The notes: a model not told the origin generated them from the letters alone. Shown: positions 1-6,291, numbered from the stretch's first letter. The stretch: DNA of 9,828 nucleotides from Scatosoma sp045656625 (GCA_045656625.1 JAZORL010000047.1:1-9828), one strand, 5' to 3'. Numbers and translations: made by a program.

Positions 1-546
1 AAGGGTACCGTGTACGCGGTGATTGAAAAAACGGGGAATTGGTACAAGACCTATTACCGTGGTAAAACCGCCTATATTTATGCGTCTTATTTTTCCGCCT
101 TCACCTTACAAAAAAGCACGGATACCGACGTCGAAGAGGTAATTTCAGAAGGGTATAAACTCATCGGCACACCTTACGTGTACGGCGCCGTACGTTTCCA
201 CGACGGCAAGGGCAAACTTTTGAAGGGGTTTTCCACGAGCAAATTCGATTGCTCGTCGCTCATGCAATACATCTTTTATCAAGGCGCAGGCGAGCTGTTG
301 CAGGTAAATACACGCACCCAAGTCGTGCAAGGGAAATTCGTTCCGAAATCCGAGCTTCAACGAGGGGATTGCATCTATTTCACCAACGCCGAACGAGAAA
401 ATAAAACGGGCGTTGAACGAATCGGCCACGTCGCGCTGTATCTTGGCAACGACTATATTCTACATACCGCGTCCGACTACGCGCGTATAGAAAAAATGAC
501 CGCCAAACGCTGGTCGTATTACGTCGAAGCGCGGCGGTTTATTTGA
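1..546 (+). CDS. SH3b-NlpC/P60 cell-wall endopeptidase, C-terminal part (5' end outside window)
   Basis: The frame is open to the left edge (codons for K-G-T precede a GTG at 10), so the gene starts outside the window. The first ~35 visible residues (WYKTYYRGKTAYIYASYF) look like the last strands of a bacterial SH3 domain, which usually binds peptidoglycan. An NlpC/P60 domain follows. Counting the codon at 10 as residue 1, it shows GTPYVYGA at 53-60, the catalytic Cys81 in FDCSS, His140 in GHVALYLG and His152 in ILHTAS, so the Cys-His-His triad is complete. This family cleaves D-Glu/DAP-type peptide bonds in the wall stem peptide, outside the membrane. A charged insertion (RFHDGKGKLLKGFSTSK) precedes the Cys. 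The stop is TGA at 544-546, and the gene overlaps the convergent comF-like gene by 8 bp. A signal peptide cannot be judged here. The family call is secure; the exact bond and biological role are not. Confidence 0.9.
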   Translation, partial: KGTVYAVIEKTGNWYKTYYRGKTAYIYASYFSAFTLQKSTDTDVEEVISEGYKLIGTPYVYGAVRFHDGKGKLLKGFSTSKFDCSSLMQYIFYQGAGELLQVNTRTQVVQGKFVPKSELQRGDCIYFTNAERENKTGVERIGHVALYLGNDYILHTASDYARIEKMTAKRWSYYVEARRFI

Positions 547-1342
547 GTAAAAAATTGTCTATCCACGTGTTTTCACGTACCTTTTCCGAAAGCGAGCAAG
601 CGGTGATAAACAACACGCGTTTTGCCCCTGCTTTTAGCAGTTTTTCCGCACAAGCGCTACCCGTTGCGCCCGTCGTCATAATATCGTCGATGAGCAGCAC
701 CGTCCTGTCCTTGCACAGCTTTTTCTCTTGCACACGATATGCATCCTGCGCATTTTTTCTTCGGGTACTTTTATCCACGTCCTTTTGTGAAAGGGTTTCC
801 ACACGCTTATACAGCATATTTTCGCAAAGCTCAGTTTCCACGCCCTTTGCTTTTAGCCTATCGCAAAAGGACTCCGCAAGCCGCTGTGCTTGATTATATC
901 CACGCTCTCTGATTCGGTTTTCCCCCATTGGTACGAATACCACAAGCGGCGTTTCCAATGCAAAATCAAATAGCCCCTTTTCGAGAAAACCATCTGCCAT
1001 ACGTTCGCCGAAATACCTCGCAAGCCACGGCTGACCGTTCTTCATTCGGTTGATAAGCGACGCCGTTTCTTGATGATAGACAAACGGGGAATAGCCCACC
1101 TCAAACGCAGGCGCATGCGACTTGCACTCCAAGCAAACCCCCTCGCTTACCGTTTTTCTGCCGCATTTGGGACAAGTTTGTTCTTGGTTTTTGGACAATA
1201 CCTTTTCACAATCGTCGCAAAGGCGAAAATGCGGATAGGTAAAAATTTCCCTGCCGCAGCGATCGCAGGTATAGCCAACCTCTTCCGAGCGTGTTCTGAT
1301 CCCACGAAAAAGTCTTTTACAAAAATCCCTGATTTTCCCCAT
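539..1342 (-). CDS. comF: ComF family phosphoribosyltransferase-like protein
   Basis: This 267-residue protein has the ComF layout. The N-terminal zinc-ribbon region has four CxxC pairs (C26/C29, C42/C45, C57/C60, C70/C73), enough for two zinc sites. A type I phosphoribosyltransferase domain follows, with the ComF signature RERGYNQAQRLA (145-156) and the PRPP-binding loop VLLIDDIMTTGAT (215-227). ComF is a cytoplasmic protein needed for DNA uptake in naturally transformable bacteria, probably acting with the ComFA helicase; its enzymatic substrate is unsettled. No comFA or other com gene is visible. The ATG at 1342 is preceded on its strand by acGAGAGaaaat, a modest ribosome binding site. The gene lies just downstream of a hairpin that should end the DUF368 transcript, so it may need its own weak promoter or read-through. 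Its 3' end overlaps the NlpC/P60 gene. Length is slightly above the usual 220-250 residues because of the zinc region. Confidence 0.92.
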   Translation of the reverse strand: MGKIRDFCKRLFRGIRTRSEEVGYTCDRCGREIFTYPHFRLCDDCEKVLSKNQEQTCPKCGRKTVSEGVCLECKSHAPAFEVGYSPFVYHQETASLINRMKNGQPWLARYFGERMADGFLEKGLFDFALETPLVVFVPMGENRIRERGYNQAQRLAESFCDRLKAKGVETELCENMLYKRVETLSQKDVDKSTRRKNAQDAYRVQEKKLCKDRTVLLIDDIMTTGATGSACAEKLLKAGAKRVLFITACSLSEKVRENTWIDNFLLK

Positions 1343-1358
1343 ATTTTCTCTCGTAAAG

Positions 1359-1400
1359 AAACGGACATACAGTATTCAACGCATACCTGTATGCCCGTTT
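1359..1400 (-). terminator. Hairpin terminator after the DUF368 gene
   Basis: Arms at 1359-1372 and 1387-1400 form a 14-bp stem around a 14-nt loop. The one non-Watson-Crick position (1365/1394) is A-C in plus-strand RNA but a G-U pair in minus-strand RNA, so the stem is complete only in the minus direction. On that strand it is followed by a short U-rich tail (TTTCTTT). It sits 11 bp after the DUF368 stop and 17 bp before the comF-like ATG. On the plus strand the tail is a longer T run, but no plus-strand gene needs ending there. Confidence 0.7.
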
Positions 1401-1410
1401 TTTCATTTTT

Positions 1411-2391
1411 TTATGAATTTTCAACGTTTTCGGTTTCTTCCTGCGCCGCTTTTTTACGTTCGTAGCGAACAAGCAAATAAGCAATCACAATACCGACCGC
1501 AAGCAAGGCTACGCCCAAGCCAAGATCCAGCCATTCCACGCCCGATTTCCACGATAAATAGGTTTCCATAATATCGCCGTTGCAGAACATCGAAAGAATC
1601 GAGCCGAGCGACAACCCCACGATCATCGAGTACGCCGTATGCCGTGCTTTTCCAAAAATATGGGTTAAAAGTTTCGAGAAGGTCAAAAGCCCCACAAGGA
1701 ACCCAAGCGCAAAGCCACCGTAAATCCAAAATACGCTGGGGTTCAGCTCCCAATAAGTCATGCTGATACTTTCTATCAAACTGCCAAACCAACCCACAGC
1801 CATCAAAAAGGCACTCGCGCTTAACCCGGGCACGATTTGCGTGACCCCAACGACGTAGCCGATTGCAAGCGCCAACACAAAATGCCACCACGCAACGTTT
1901 GCAAACTTATCCACGCTCACGATGTCCTCGCCATAGTCTTTCGCGACGGTGACCGCCGAAAAACACCCAAGTCCAACGGGAATCAATAACCCCAAAATGA
2001 ACAAAGTGACACGTTTTGCATTCATTTTTGCGCCTTTAATTTCGTCTTTCACGGCAGGGAATGCGCCGATCATGAGTCCTGCAAATAGACAAACGACGGC
2101 AAAGGGTATCAGCTCTAATAGCTTTTTCACGCTAATAAACCCGAGCAATATACCTACAAGCATACCAAGCACGATTGGCAAAAGGAATACAAAGCACTGC
2201 TTGAATTTTTTGAACAAGTTTCCAAGCGCATATAAGAATTGATCGTAAAGCTTGAAAATAATTGCAACGGTCGAGCCGCTGATCCCCGGCACAATCACCG
2301 CCAAGCCGACAAAAAAGCCGAGTAACGCACTCTTGCTCCACGTTTTTTTGTTGTATTTGATTAAAGCAATTTCAAGAGAGTCTTTTTGCAT
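1411..2391 (-). CDS. DUF368 membrane protein, probable undecaprenyl-phosphate translocase (PopT-like)
   Basis: This 326-residue integral membrane protein has eight or more hydrophobic segments. It carries two related Pro-Gly-Ser signatures, VPGISGSTVAIIFKLY (34-49) and VPGLSASAFLMAVGWF (187-202), about 150 residues apart, the internal duplication expected of DUF368. The tail is charged (RYERKKAAQEETENVENS). Proteins of this family were recently shown to help return undecaprenyl phosphate across the cytoplasmic membrane, so that peptidoglycan and other wall polymers can keep being made; that role is assigned here by family. The ATG is three bases after the stop of the VanZ-like gene, and its AAGGAG ribosome binding site lies in the last two codons of that gene, which points to translational coupling. 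A hairpin follows the stop. Alternative: another lipid or anion transporter. Family assignment is strong; the exact substrate is inferred. Confidence 0.88.
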   Translation of the reverse strand: MQKDSLEIALIKYNKKTWSKSALLGFFVGLAVIVPGISGSTVAIIFKLYDQFLYALGNLFKKFKQCFVFLLPIVLGMLVGILLGFISVKKLLELIPFAVVCLFAGLMIGAFPAVKDEIKGAKMNAKRVTLFILGLLIPVGLGCFSAVTVAKDYGEDIVSVDKFANVAWWHFVLALAIGYVVGVTQIVPGLSASAFLMAVGWFGSLIESISMTYWELNPSVFWIYGGFALGFLVGLLTFSKLLTHIFGKARHTAYSMIVGLSLGSILSMFCNGDIMETYLSWKSGVEWLDLGLGVALLAVGIVIAYLLVRYERKKAAQEETENVENS

Positions 2392-2394
2392 CGT

Positions 2395-3015
2395 CTACTC
2401 CTTATAATACATACCAAAACGGGGATATCCCGTAGGTTTTTTCAAGTTTTTCTTAACTTTCGGTGCTTTTGCAAACGGAATTTCCACACCCTCTTCTTCC
2501 CGCTCTTTGCGAATCGTTTTCCGCAAGCCAAACAAAATCAAGCCCGTCACGAGGATTGCAAACAGCGCACCGCACACGCCGCCAAGCGTATTCACGCCGA
2601 TATCCTTAAACTCCGCCGCACGACCTTGCGTAAAGGTTTGGATACTCTCGTCGATAGCAGGAATCACCAAAATTAACAACAACGGAAAAATCAAATACCG
2701 TTTTTTCAACGAGTAGGAAAGCGAGCACCAAGCCATTGCCGCACCAAGCGCTGCAAACTCTAAAAAATGGGCGATGATTCGCACCCAAGCATGCAAATGC
2801 TCGTACGCAGCGCCCGTTGCCGTCGCAATTCCCGATTCAGGTGCGACCCAACCGGCTACCGTTTGCACTGCATTTACGACCGTAGTGCTTTGTTTTCCCG
2901 ATTGTTCCCCCGTTTTTAAGGAATTTCCAAATATAAAGGCGAGCAAGGCAACGCACACAATCGGAAGCAAAATCCGAAGCGCCGCACGCCATTTTTTTCG
3001 AGTGGATTTTTTCAT
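2395..3015 (-). CDS. VanZ family membrane protein
   Basis: From the ATG at 3015 this gives 206 residues. A basic N-terminus (MKKSTRKKWR) leads into a membrane segment at 11-30. The VanZ pattern follows: AHFLEFAALG (82-91), a membrane segment near 108-120, IDESIQTFTQGR (121-132), DIGVNTLGG (138-146) and a last membrane segment to ~165. A basic cytoplasmic tail of ~40 residues (KAPKVKKNLKKP) is longer than in many relatives. VanZ from enterococcal Tn1546 gives low-level teicoplanin resistance; most chromosomal homologues have no known function. I chose ATG 3015 over the in-frame TTG at 3033 because the TTG lies upstream of the predicted -10 box. There is no visible Shine-Dalgarno site, which fits a leaderless start. 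It is the first gene of an operon with DUF368, which suggests a task in the wall-precursor lipid cycle. Family is secure; function is inferred. Confidence 0.88.
   Translation of the reverse strand: MKKSTRKKWRAALRILLPIVCVALLAFIFGNSLKTGEQSGKQSTTVVNAVQTVAGWVAPESGIATATGAAYEHLHAWVRIIAHFLEFAALGAAMAWCSLSYSLKKRYLIFPLLLILVIPAIDESIQTFTQGRAAEFKDIGVNTLGGVCGALFAILVTGLILFGLRKTIRKEREEEGVEIPFAKAPKVKKNLKKPTGYPRFGMYYKE
2398..2403 (-). promoter_or_regulatory. Ribosome binding site of the DUF368 gene inside the vanZ-like 3' end
   Basis: On the minus strand the last codons of the VanZ-like gene read AAG GAG TAG, followed by ACG ATG. AAGGAG is a strong Shine-Dalgarno sequence six bases before the DUF368 ATG. It supports that start and suggests that ribosomes finishing the first gene restart on the second. 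Confidence 0.85.
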
Positions 3016-3021
3016 AGTTCT

Positions 3022-3050
3022 ATTATACGCCAAAAAGGGACGAAGGTCAA
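3022..3050 (-). promoter_or_regulatory. Promoter of the vanZ-like/DUF368 operon, probably leaderless
   Basis: On the minus strand, TTGACC (3050-3045) and a perfect TATAAT (3027-3022) are separated by exactly 17 bp, a near-consensus housekeeping promoter. Six bases (AGAACT) separate the -10 box from the ATG, so with standard spacing transcription would start at the A of ATG 3015. Confidence 0.8.
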
Positions 3051-3116
3051 CGTTTTCAAGAAGATTTTTGCTATTTTAACGGAGTTTTTTTCCGCATTTT
3101 TACCCATTATTCGAGG

Positions 3117-3132
3117 AAAATAGACCTATTTT
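3117..3132. promoter_or_regulatory. Near-perfect palindrome, candidate operator
   Basis: AAAATAG-AC-CTATTTT is a 7+2+7 palindrome in the intergenic stretch between the VanZ-like gene and the unknown plus-strand gene. It covers the -35 region expected for the TATAAT at 3149-3154. It has no T tail and is short, so a protein-binding site is more likely than a terminator. AT-rich palindromes of this size also arise by chance. Confidence 0.35.
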
Positions 3133-3148
3133 TACGGGTGAAAGGATT

Positions 3149-3154
3149 TATAAT
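3149..3154 (+). promoter_or_regulatory. Candidate -10 box of the unknown two-domain gene
   Basis: A perfect TATAAT lies 50 bp before the ATG at 3205. The -35 position with 17-bp spacing reads CTATTT, which is weak, so this promoter may need an activator or the call may be wrong. An AAAAGGG ribosome binding site precedes the ATG. The rest of the 3051-3204 gap holds the palindrome at 3117-3132 and no other gene that I can see. Confidence 0.45.
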
Positions 3155-3204
3155 TCCATTAAAATTATTTACACGCCTACTAATGGGCGAGAAAAGGGCA
3201 AGCT

Positions 3205-4227
3205 ATGAATTACGTCAAAAAAATGTGCATTTTACGGCAGATAAAGCAGGGATTTTCGGGGGATGGAAAACCCCTTTCGGGTTTAATCAAGATTGAGCAA
3301 TACGGCAAAAATCTTGCTGTGGAAATTTCCATCATCAATTTTGCGCCCCTTGCCTTTGGGGAATATTACTGTCTTCTATCCGATGGAAAGGGCAAAACGG
3401 AAATGCTCGCCTTGCGCGGAAAAAGCATTTTTAATATCCTCTCCGACGTGGATATTTCGAGTGGGTTTTGCGGCATCATTTGCCACGTAAAAAACGAAGT
3501 GACGCCGATTGCTTACGGCATCAACGGCAACGGCGTTTACGATTGGCGAGCAATACTCAACGCAACCCTGCCCCCCGTCTTTCCGCATACTCAACAAGAA
3601 AAAACGGCAACAACGGAAATCGCCGAATCGATTTCTCTCCCCCCAACCGAACCGATAAAAAACAACGTTTCTCAGCCAAGCGTTCCCCCTCAATCCCCAG
3701 CTTACGACGATGAAGAGGTCGCAACGGAAAATTATTATAAGGAGAAAGAATATGAATGCGAGCAGCTTCCACAAACTCAAATCGATGCACGTACTCAAAG
3801 CGCAAATCAAGAGCAGGACGAGAAAGAAGGGTCAGACCCTGCGGAAAATGTCGATGCTGAAAGCATACTCCACCCGATTGCAACCGATCCCGACGGGTAT
3901 TACTTGTCCGTAAAAGCGGAAATTGACGAGCTGTTTTCCAAGTATCCGCGCGACAACACCCTATGCGGTGCGTTTTCGTGCAGCGAATGGGTTCGCGTAC
4001 AGGGCGAAACGGACTCACCTCAATATCTCGTAGGCGTGCTTTACGACGACGGAAAAGCAAAGTATATTTGCTATGCACTCGCCGCAAAAGACAAAGACAA
4101 TCCCCCCGAAGAAATCCGTGACGTTTGTTCCTTTGTTCCTACGAGTATTTATGAGGACACGCAGGGCTTTTTCGTAATTTTCCAAAGCGCAACGAGCGGC
4201 ATTTGTATCAAACCGAATCAAGCATAG
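3205..4227 (+). CDS. Uncharacterised two-domain soluble protein with acidic/Pro-rich linker
   Basis: I do not recognise a named family. The 340-residue product has no signal peptide or membrane segment, so it is probably cytoplasmic. Residues ~1-118 form an ordered domain: a basic start, GFSGDGKPLSGLIKIEQYG, alternating beta-type stretches, then ISSGFCGIICHV and IAYGINGNGVYDW. Residues ~120-220 are low complexity, rich in Pro, Thr, Gln, Glu and Asp, and probably disordered. Residues ~225-338 form a second ordered domain containing YYLSVKAEIDELFSKYP, CSEWVRV, QYLVGVLYDDGKAKYICYAL, PPEEI and GFFVIFQSATSGICIK. This C-terminal pattern reminds me of a module seen in many clostridial hypothetical proteins, but I cannot name it with confidence. 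The ATG has an AAAAGGG site seven bases upstream. The gene is monocistronic and divergent from the vanZ-like operon. Function unknown; a scaffold or regulatory role is only a guess from the architecture. Confidence 0.8.
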   Translation: MNYVKKMCILRQIKQGFSGDGKPLSGLIKIEQYGKNLAVEISIINFAPLAFGEYYCLLSDGKGKTEMLALRGKSIFNILSDVDISSGFCGIICHVKNEVTPIAYGINGNGVYDWRAILNATLPPVFPHTQQEKTATTEIAESISLPPTEPIKNNVSQPSVPPQSPAYDDEEVATENYYKEKEYECEQLPQTQIDARTQSANQEQDEKEGSDPAENVDAESILHPIATDPDGYYLSVKAEIDELFSKYPRDNTLCGAFSCSEWVRVQGETDSPQYLVGVLYDDGKAKYICYALAAKDKDNPPEEIRDVCSFVPTSIYEDTQGFFVIFQSATSGICIKPNQA

Positions 4228-4244
4228 TTTTTTATGTTAAACGC

Positions 4245-4273
4245 TTGACTTTTTTTCATGATGAGCGTATACT
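4245..4273 (+). promoter_or_regulatory. Promoter of the ECF S-component gene
   Basis: TTGACT (4245-4250) and TATACT (4268-4273) are separated by 17 bp. Transcription would start near 4280, leaving a leader of ~25 nt, too short for a riboswitch. The site begins only 17 bp after the stop of the preceding gene. Confidence 0.8.
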
Positions 4274-4304
4274 TGTTTTTAATAAAAGCCCATGAGAGGT
4301 ACGT

Positions 4305-4862
4305 ATGAAAAAGACTTGTATTCTTCACGCCTATTCCCCATCGAAAAAATTGGCGTTTACCGCATTATTTTCCGCCCTTTGCTGCATTGGAACGGTAGTA
4401 ATTGCCATTCCCTTGCCAAACGGTTATTTTAACGTCGGCGACGTTTTCGTACTGCTGGCCGGTTGGATATTAGGTCCTTTTTACGGCAGCGTTGCCGCCG
4501 CCGTCGGAAGTGCGCTTGCAGACGTTGTAAGCGGCTATGCCATCTATGCTCCCGCAACGGCGATTATTAAGGGCGGAAGTGCTTTCCTTGCGTACATGGT
4601 ATGCTTATTCCTTAAAAAAATCTTCAAAAAGGATTCCCTTGACCCTATCGCTCGTCTTTTCTCCGCACTCTTAGCGGAAACGTTTATGGTGATAGGCTAT
4701 TTGCTTTTTGAGAGCCTTTTATACGGCTGGGGCGGTGCGGTGCTTGCATTATCGGGCAACCTTTTGCAAGGCGGTTGCTGCACAGGGATTGCAACGGCGA
4801 TATTCTCCGTCTTATATCTTTCCAGCTCGACCAAAAAATTCTTATCAGAGCTCCGAAAATAA
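4305..4862 (+). CDS. ECF transporter S component, substrate unassigned
   Basis: This 185-residue protein has about six hydrophobic segments and the pattern of ECF substrate-binding subunits: a cytoplasmic start, then FTALFSALCCIGTVV, GYFNVGDVFVLLAGWILGP (40-58), a glycine-rich AAAVGSALADVVSGYAIYAPAT (64-85) and IIKGGSAF (87-94). The GYFNxGD and ADxxSGYxxYAPAT stretches place it near the riboflavin/unknown-substrate branch (PF07155 type). S components bind a vitamin or micronutrient outside the membrane and work with an EcfA-EcfA'-EcfT energising module. No such module is in the window, so it probably shares one encoded elsewhere. The start is set by GAGAGG at 4294-4299, five bases before the ATG. 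The gene is a single transcription unit with its own promoter and terminator. No riboswitch is visible to reveal the substrate. Family is confident, substrate is not. Confidence 0.87.
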   Translation: MKKTCILHAYSPSKKLAFTALFSALCCIGTVVIAIPLPNGYFNVGDVFVLLAGWILGPFYGSVAAAVGSALADVVSGYAIYAPATAIIKGGSAFLAYMVCLFLKKIFKKDSLDPIARLFSALLAETFMVIGYLLFESLLYGWGGAVLALSGNLLQGGCCTGIATAIFSVLYLSSSTKKFLSELRK

Positions 4863-4876
4863 TACAGTTTGAAAAG

Positions 4877-4904
4877 GAAAGCGACGGCAAACGCCGTCGC
4901 TTTC
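4877..4904. terminator. Bidirectional terminator between the ECF-S and MFS genes
   Basis: GAAAGCGACGGC (4877-4888) pairs perfectly with GCCGTCGCTTTC (4893-4904) around the loop AAAC. On the plus strand it is followed by TTCTTTTT; on the minus strand it is followed by CTTTTC. It lies 14 bp after the ECF-S stop and 6 bp after the MFS stop, so it can serve both convergent genes. Confidence 0.9.
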
Positions 4905-4910
4905 TTCTTT

Positions 4911-6170
4911 TTATTCGTTTGTTTGCAAAGGCAATCCGTTTTGCTTTTTCTTCGTTTTCCAAATCCGCAAGAACACAAAAATAGCAAGCAACGGGAAAAT
5001 CGCACCGACCGCCATACCCGCTTTCATACTCAACTGCTCGATGGACAAATGCAAAGTATTGGCAAGGTTTGCCCCCCAACCGCTTTCCGCAACTGCGTCC
5101 GTCACCGCCCCGACAAGCTGCGGCGCTGTCGACGCACCAAGATCACCGCCAGCTGCCATCATCGCATACATAAACACGCCTGCCGTTGGCATTTTTTCCG
5201 CTGCGACAATCAAGCTTCCCGGCCAAAGCATCGCCGTACAAAACCCCGTGACTGCGCAAGCAAGCAAGCCGATAATTGCGACGTTGGAAAGGATTGCCAC
5301 CACGTAGCACACGAATGCGCCAAGCGCGCTTAAAAAGAGTACCCTTTCGATATTTTTTCCCTTCTTCGCGTACATGGTACGCCCCAAGCCAAGCATAAAG
5401 CCAAATCCAGCGACGCCGAACACGTCCCCCCACACCTTCTTGACTTTGAGCGCTTGTTCCAAATACCCCGAGCTCCATTGTGCCATAGACACTTCGCTCG
5501 CACCGCCCAAGAAAATACCGAAAACGCACAGCCAAAGGGCTTTCGATTTCATCAAGGCGAGCGCGCCCGTGGCTTTTTCGGGCGTTTCCATCTTCGGGAA
5601 TTTTGCTCTTAAAAAGAGGGCAAAGGATACGAGCGGCACAAGGGCAAGCCCCAAGGCAAGCCATTGCCAATATTTGTGATCGAATAGGAATAAATAGAGG
5701 GTCGCAATAATAATTACTCCCACGACTCCCCACGCATAAATGGAATGAAGCTTACTCATTTCCTTATCAGGGTTTTCGCTTGGAATCGCCCCTACAACGG
5801 AGCTTAACAATACCTCTGCAAGCCCGCTGGATGCGGCAAAAATAAAGGTACCGAGTACCAGCCCCGCATAAACGGCGTTCGGGAAAAGGGTCGGCGCAAG
5901 CGCAAAGAGCGTAAGCCCCACCGCCGCAATGACGGGTGTGATTTTTACCGTCAAAACAATATTGAATTTATGCGAAAAGAAAGAGAATATCAAGTCTATG
6001 CCAAGCTGCGTCAAGAAATTAATCAATACGAGCGTGCCCAATAAAGTAAACGAAATTCCATATAAATTACGGAACAACAAAAAAAGCACGGGGGGTAAAC
6101 TCCCTACGACCGCCATTGTAATATTGCTCGCATAGCATGCATATTTCACGCGTGAATAAGTTTTGTCCAT
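4911..6170 (-). CDS. Major facilitator superfamily permease
   Basis: The product is 419 residues with about twelve hydrophobic segments, the usual MFS length. The N-terminal half includes YASNITMAVVGSLPPVLFLLF and GTLVLINFLTQLGIDLIF. A central charged loop (RAKFPKMETPEKATGALALMK) separates the halves. The second half includes GFMLGLGRTMYAK, a loop of the MFS kind, and a LWPGSLIVAAEKMP stretch followed by AAGGDLGAS, which resembles the sugar-permease (FucP-like) branch. It probably exchanges a small solute, perhaps a sugar, across the cytoplasmic membrane; the substrate cannot be read from the sequence. ATG 6170 is preceded directly by an in-frame GTG at 6173; AAAAGGA upstream suits either, and they differ by one residue. 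The gene is monocistronic, divergent from the nucleotidase lipoprotein, and ends at a shared terminator. Confidence 0.88.
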   Translation of the reverse strand: MDKTYSRVKYACYASNITMAVVGSLPPVLFLLFRNLYGISFTLLGTLVLINFLTQLGIDLIFSFFSHKFNIVLTVKITPVIAAVGLTLFALAPTLFPNAVYAGLVLGTFIFAASSGLAEVLLSSVVGAIPSENPDKEMSKLHSIYAWGVVGVIIIATLYLFLFDHKYWQWLALGLALVPLVSFALFLRAKFPKMETPEKATGALALMKSKALWLCVFGIFLGGASEVSMAQWSSGYLEQALKVKKVWGDVFGVAGFGFMLGLGRTMYAKKGKNIERVLFLSALGAFVCYVVAILSNVAIIGLLACAVTGFCTAMLWPGSLIVAAEKMPTAGVFMYAMMAAGGDLGASTAPQLVGAVTDAVAESGWGANLANTLHLSIEQLSMKAGMAVGAIFPLLAIFVFLRIWKTKKKQNGLPLQTNE

Positions 6171-6190
6171 CACAAAATGTTCCTTTTGTT

Positions 6191-6222
6191 AATCCCCCTT
6201 ATTATATAGCAAAATCCCCCTT
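6191..6222. repeat. Direct repeat AATCCCCCTT, two copies 22 bp apart
   Basis: AATCCCCCTT occurs at 6191-6200 and 6213-6222, on either side of the putative MFS -10 box. The 22-bp period is about two helical turns, so both copies face the same side of the DNA. The core ATCCCCC occurs again at 6362-6368, just past the nucleotidase -10 box. This may be a regulator-binding motif. Confidence 0.4.
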
Positions 6223-6229
6223 TTTGCTA
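6201..6229 (-). promoter_or_regulatory. Candidate MFS promoter with embedded inverted repeat
   Basis: On the minus strand a TATAAT (6206-6201) lies about 30 bp before the MFS start. The -35 position with 17-bp spacing is poor (TAGCAA). Read as TATATA, the -10 has an extended TGC in front. The spacer holds a perfect 7-bp inverted repeat, AGCAAAA at 6208-6214 and TTTTGCT at 6222-6228, a possible operator. Confidence 0.5.
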
Positions 6230-6235
6230 CTGTAT

Positions 6236-6291
6236 TTTACACAAAAAATAGCCAACTTTTTGGTTATTTTGTCCCCTCTTTCTTGTGTAAA
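6236..6291. repeat. Nested inverted repeats in the MFS/nucleotidase divergent region
   Basis: Outer arms TTTACACAA (6236-6244) and TTGTGTAAA (6283-6291) are perfect complements. An inner 11-bp hairpin (6245-6255 with 6260-6270, one G-T position, 4-nt loop) begins directly after the left outer arm. On the minus strand the inner stem is followed by a run of Ts. It lies outside both predicted transcripts, so an operator or a terminator-like insulator is possible. Confidence 0.5.

Noticed and set aside
565..578. Hairpin ACGTG-TTTT-CACGT after the NlpC/P60 stop as a terminator
   Set aside because: Only five base pairs, no T run after it, and it lies inside the comF-like coding region.
3016..3033. 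TTG start for the VanZ-like protein
   Set aside because: It lies upstream of the -10 box, so it would not be in the mRNA from the predicted promoter, and it has no ribosome binding site.
3557..4087. Long antisense open frame (176 codons) opposite the unknown gene
   Set aside because: It is Arg- and Cys-rich, has no domain pattern, and lies wholly opposite a gene with a good ribosome binding site and protein-like sequence. It is a shadow frame, as are the other long antisense frames over the MFS, nucleotidase and protease genes.
4228..4304. Riboswitch upstream of the ECF S component
   Set aside because: The predicted leader is only about 25 nt, too short for any known vitamin riboswitch, and no conserved fold is visible.
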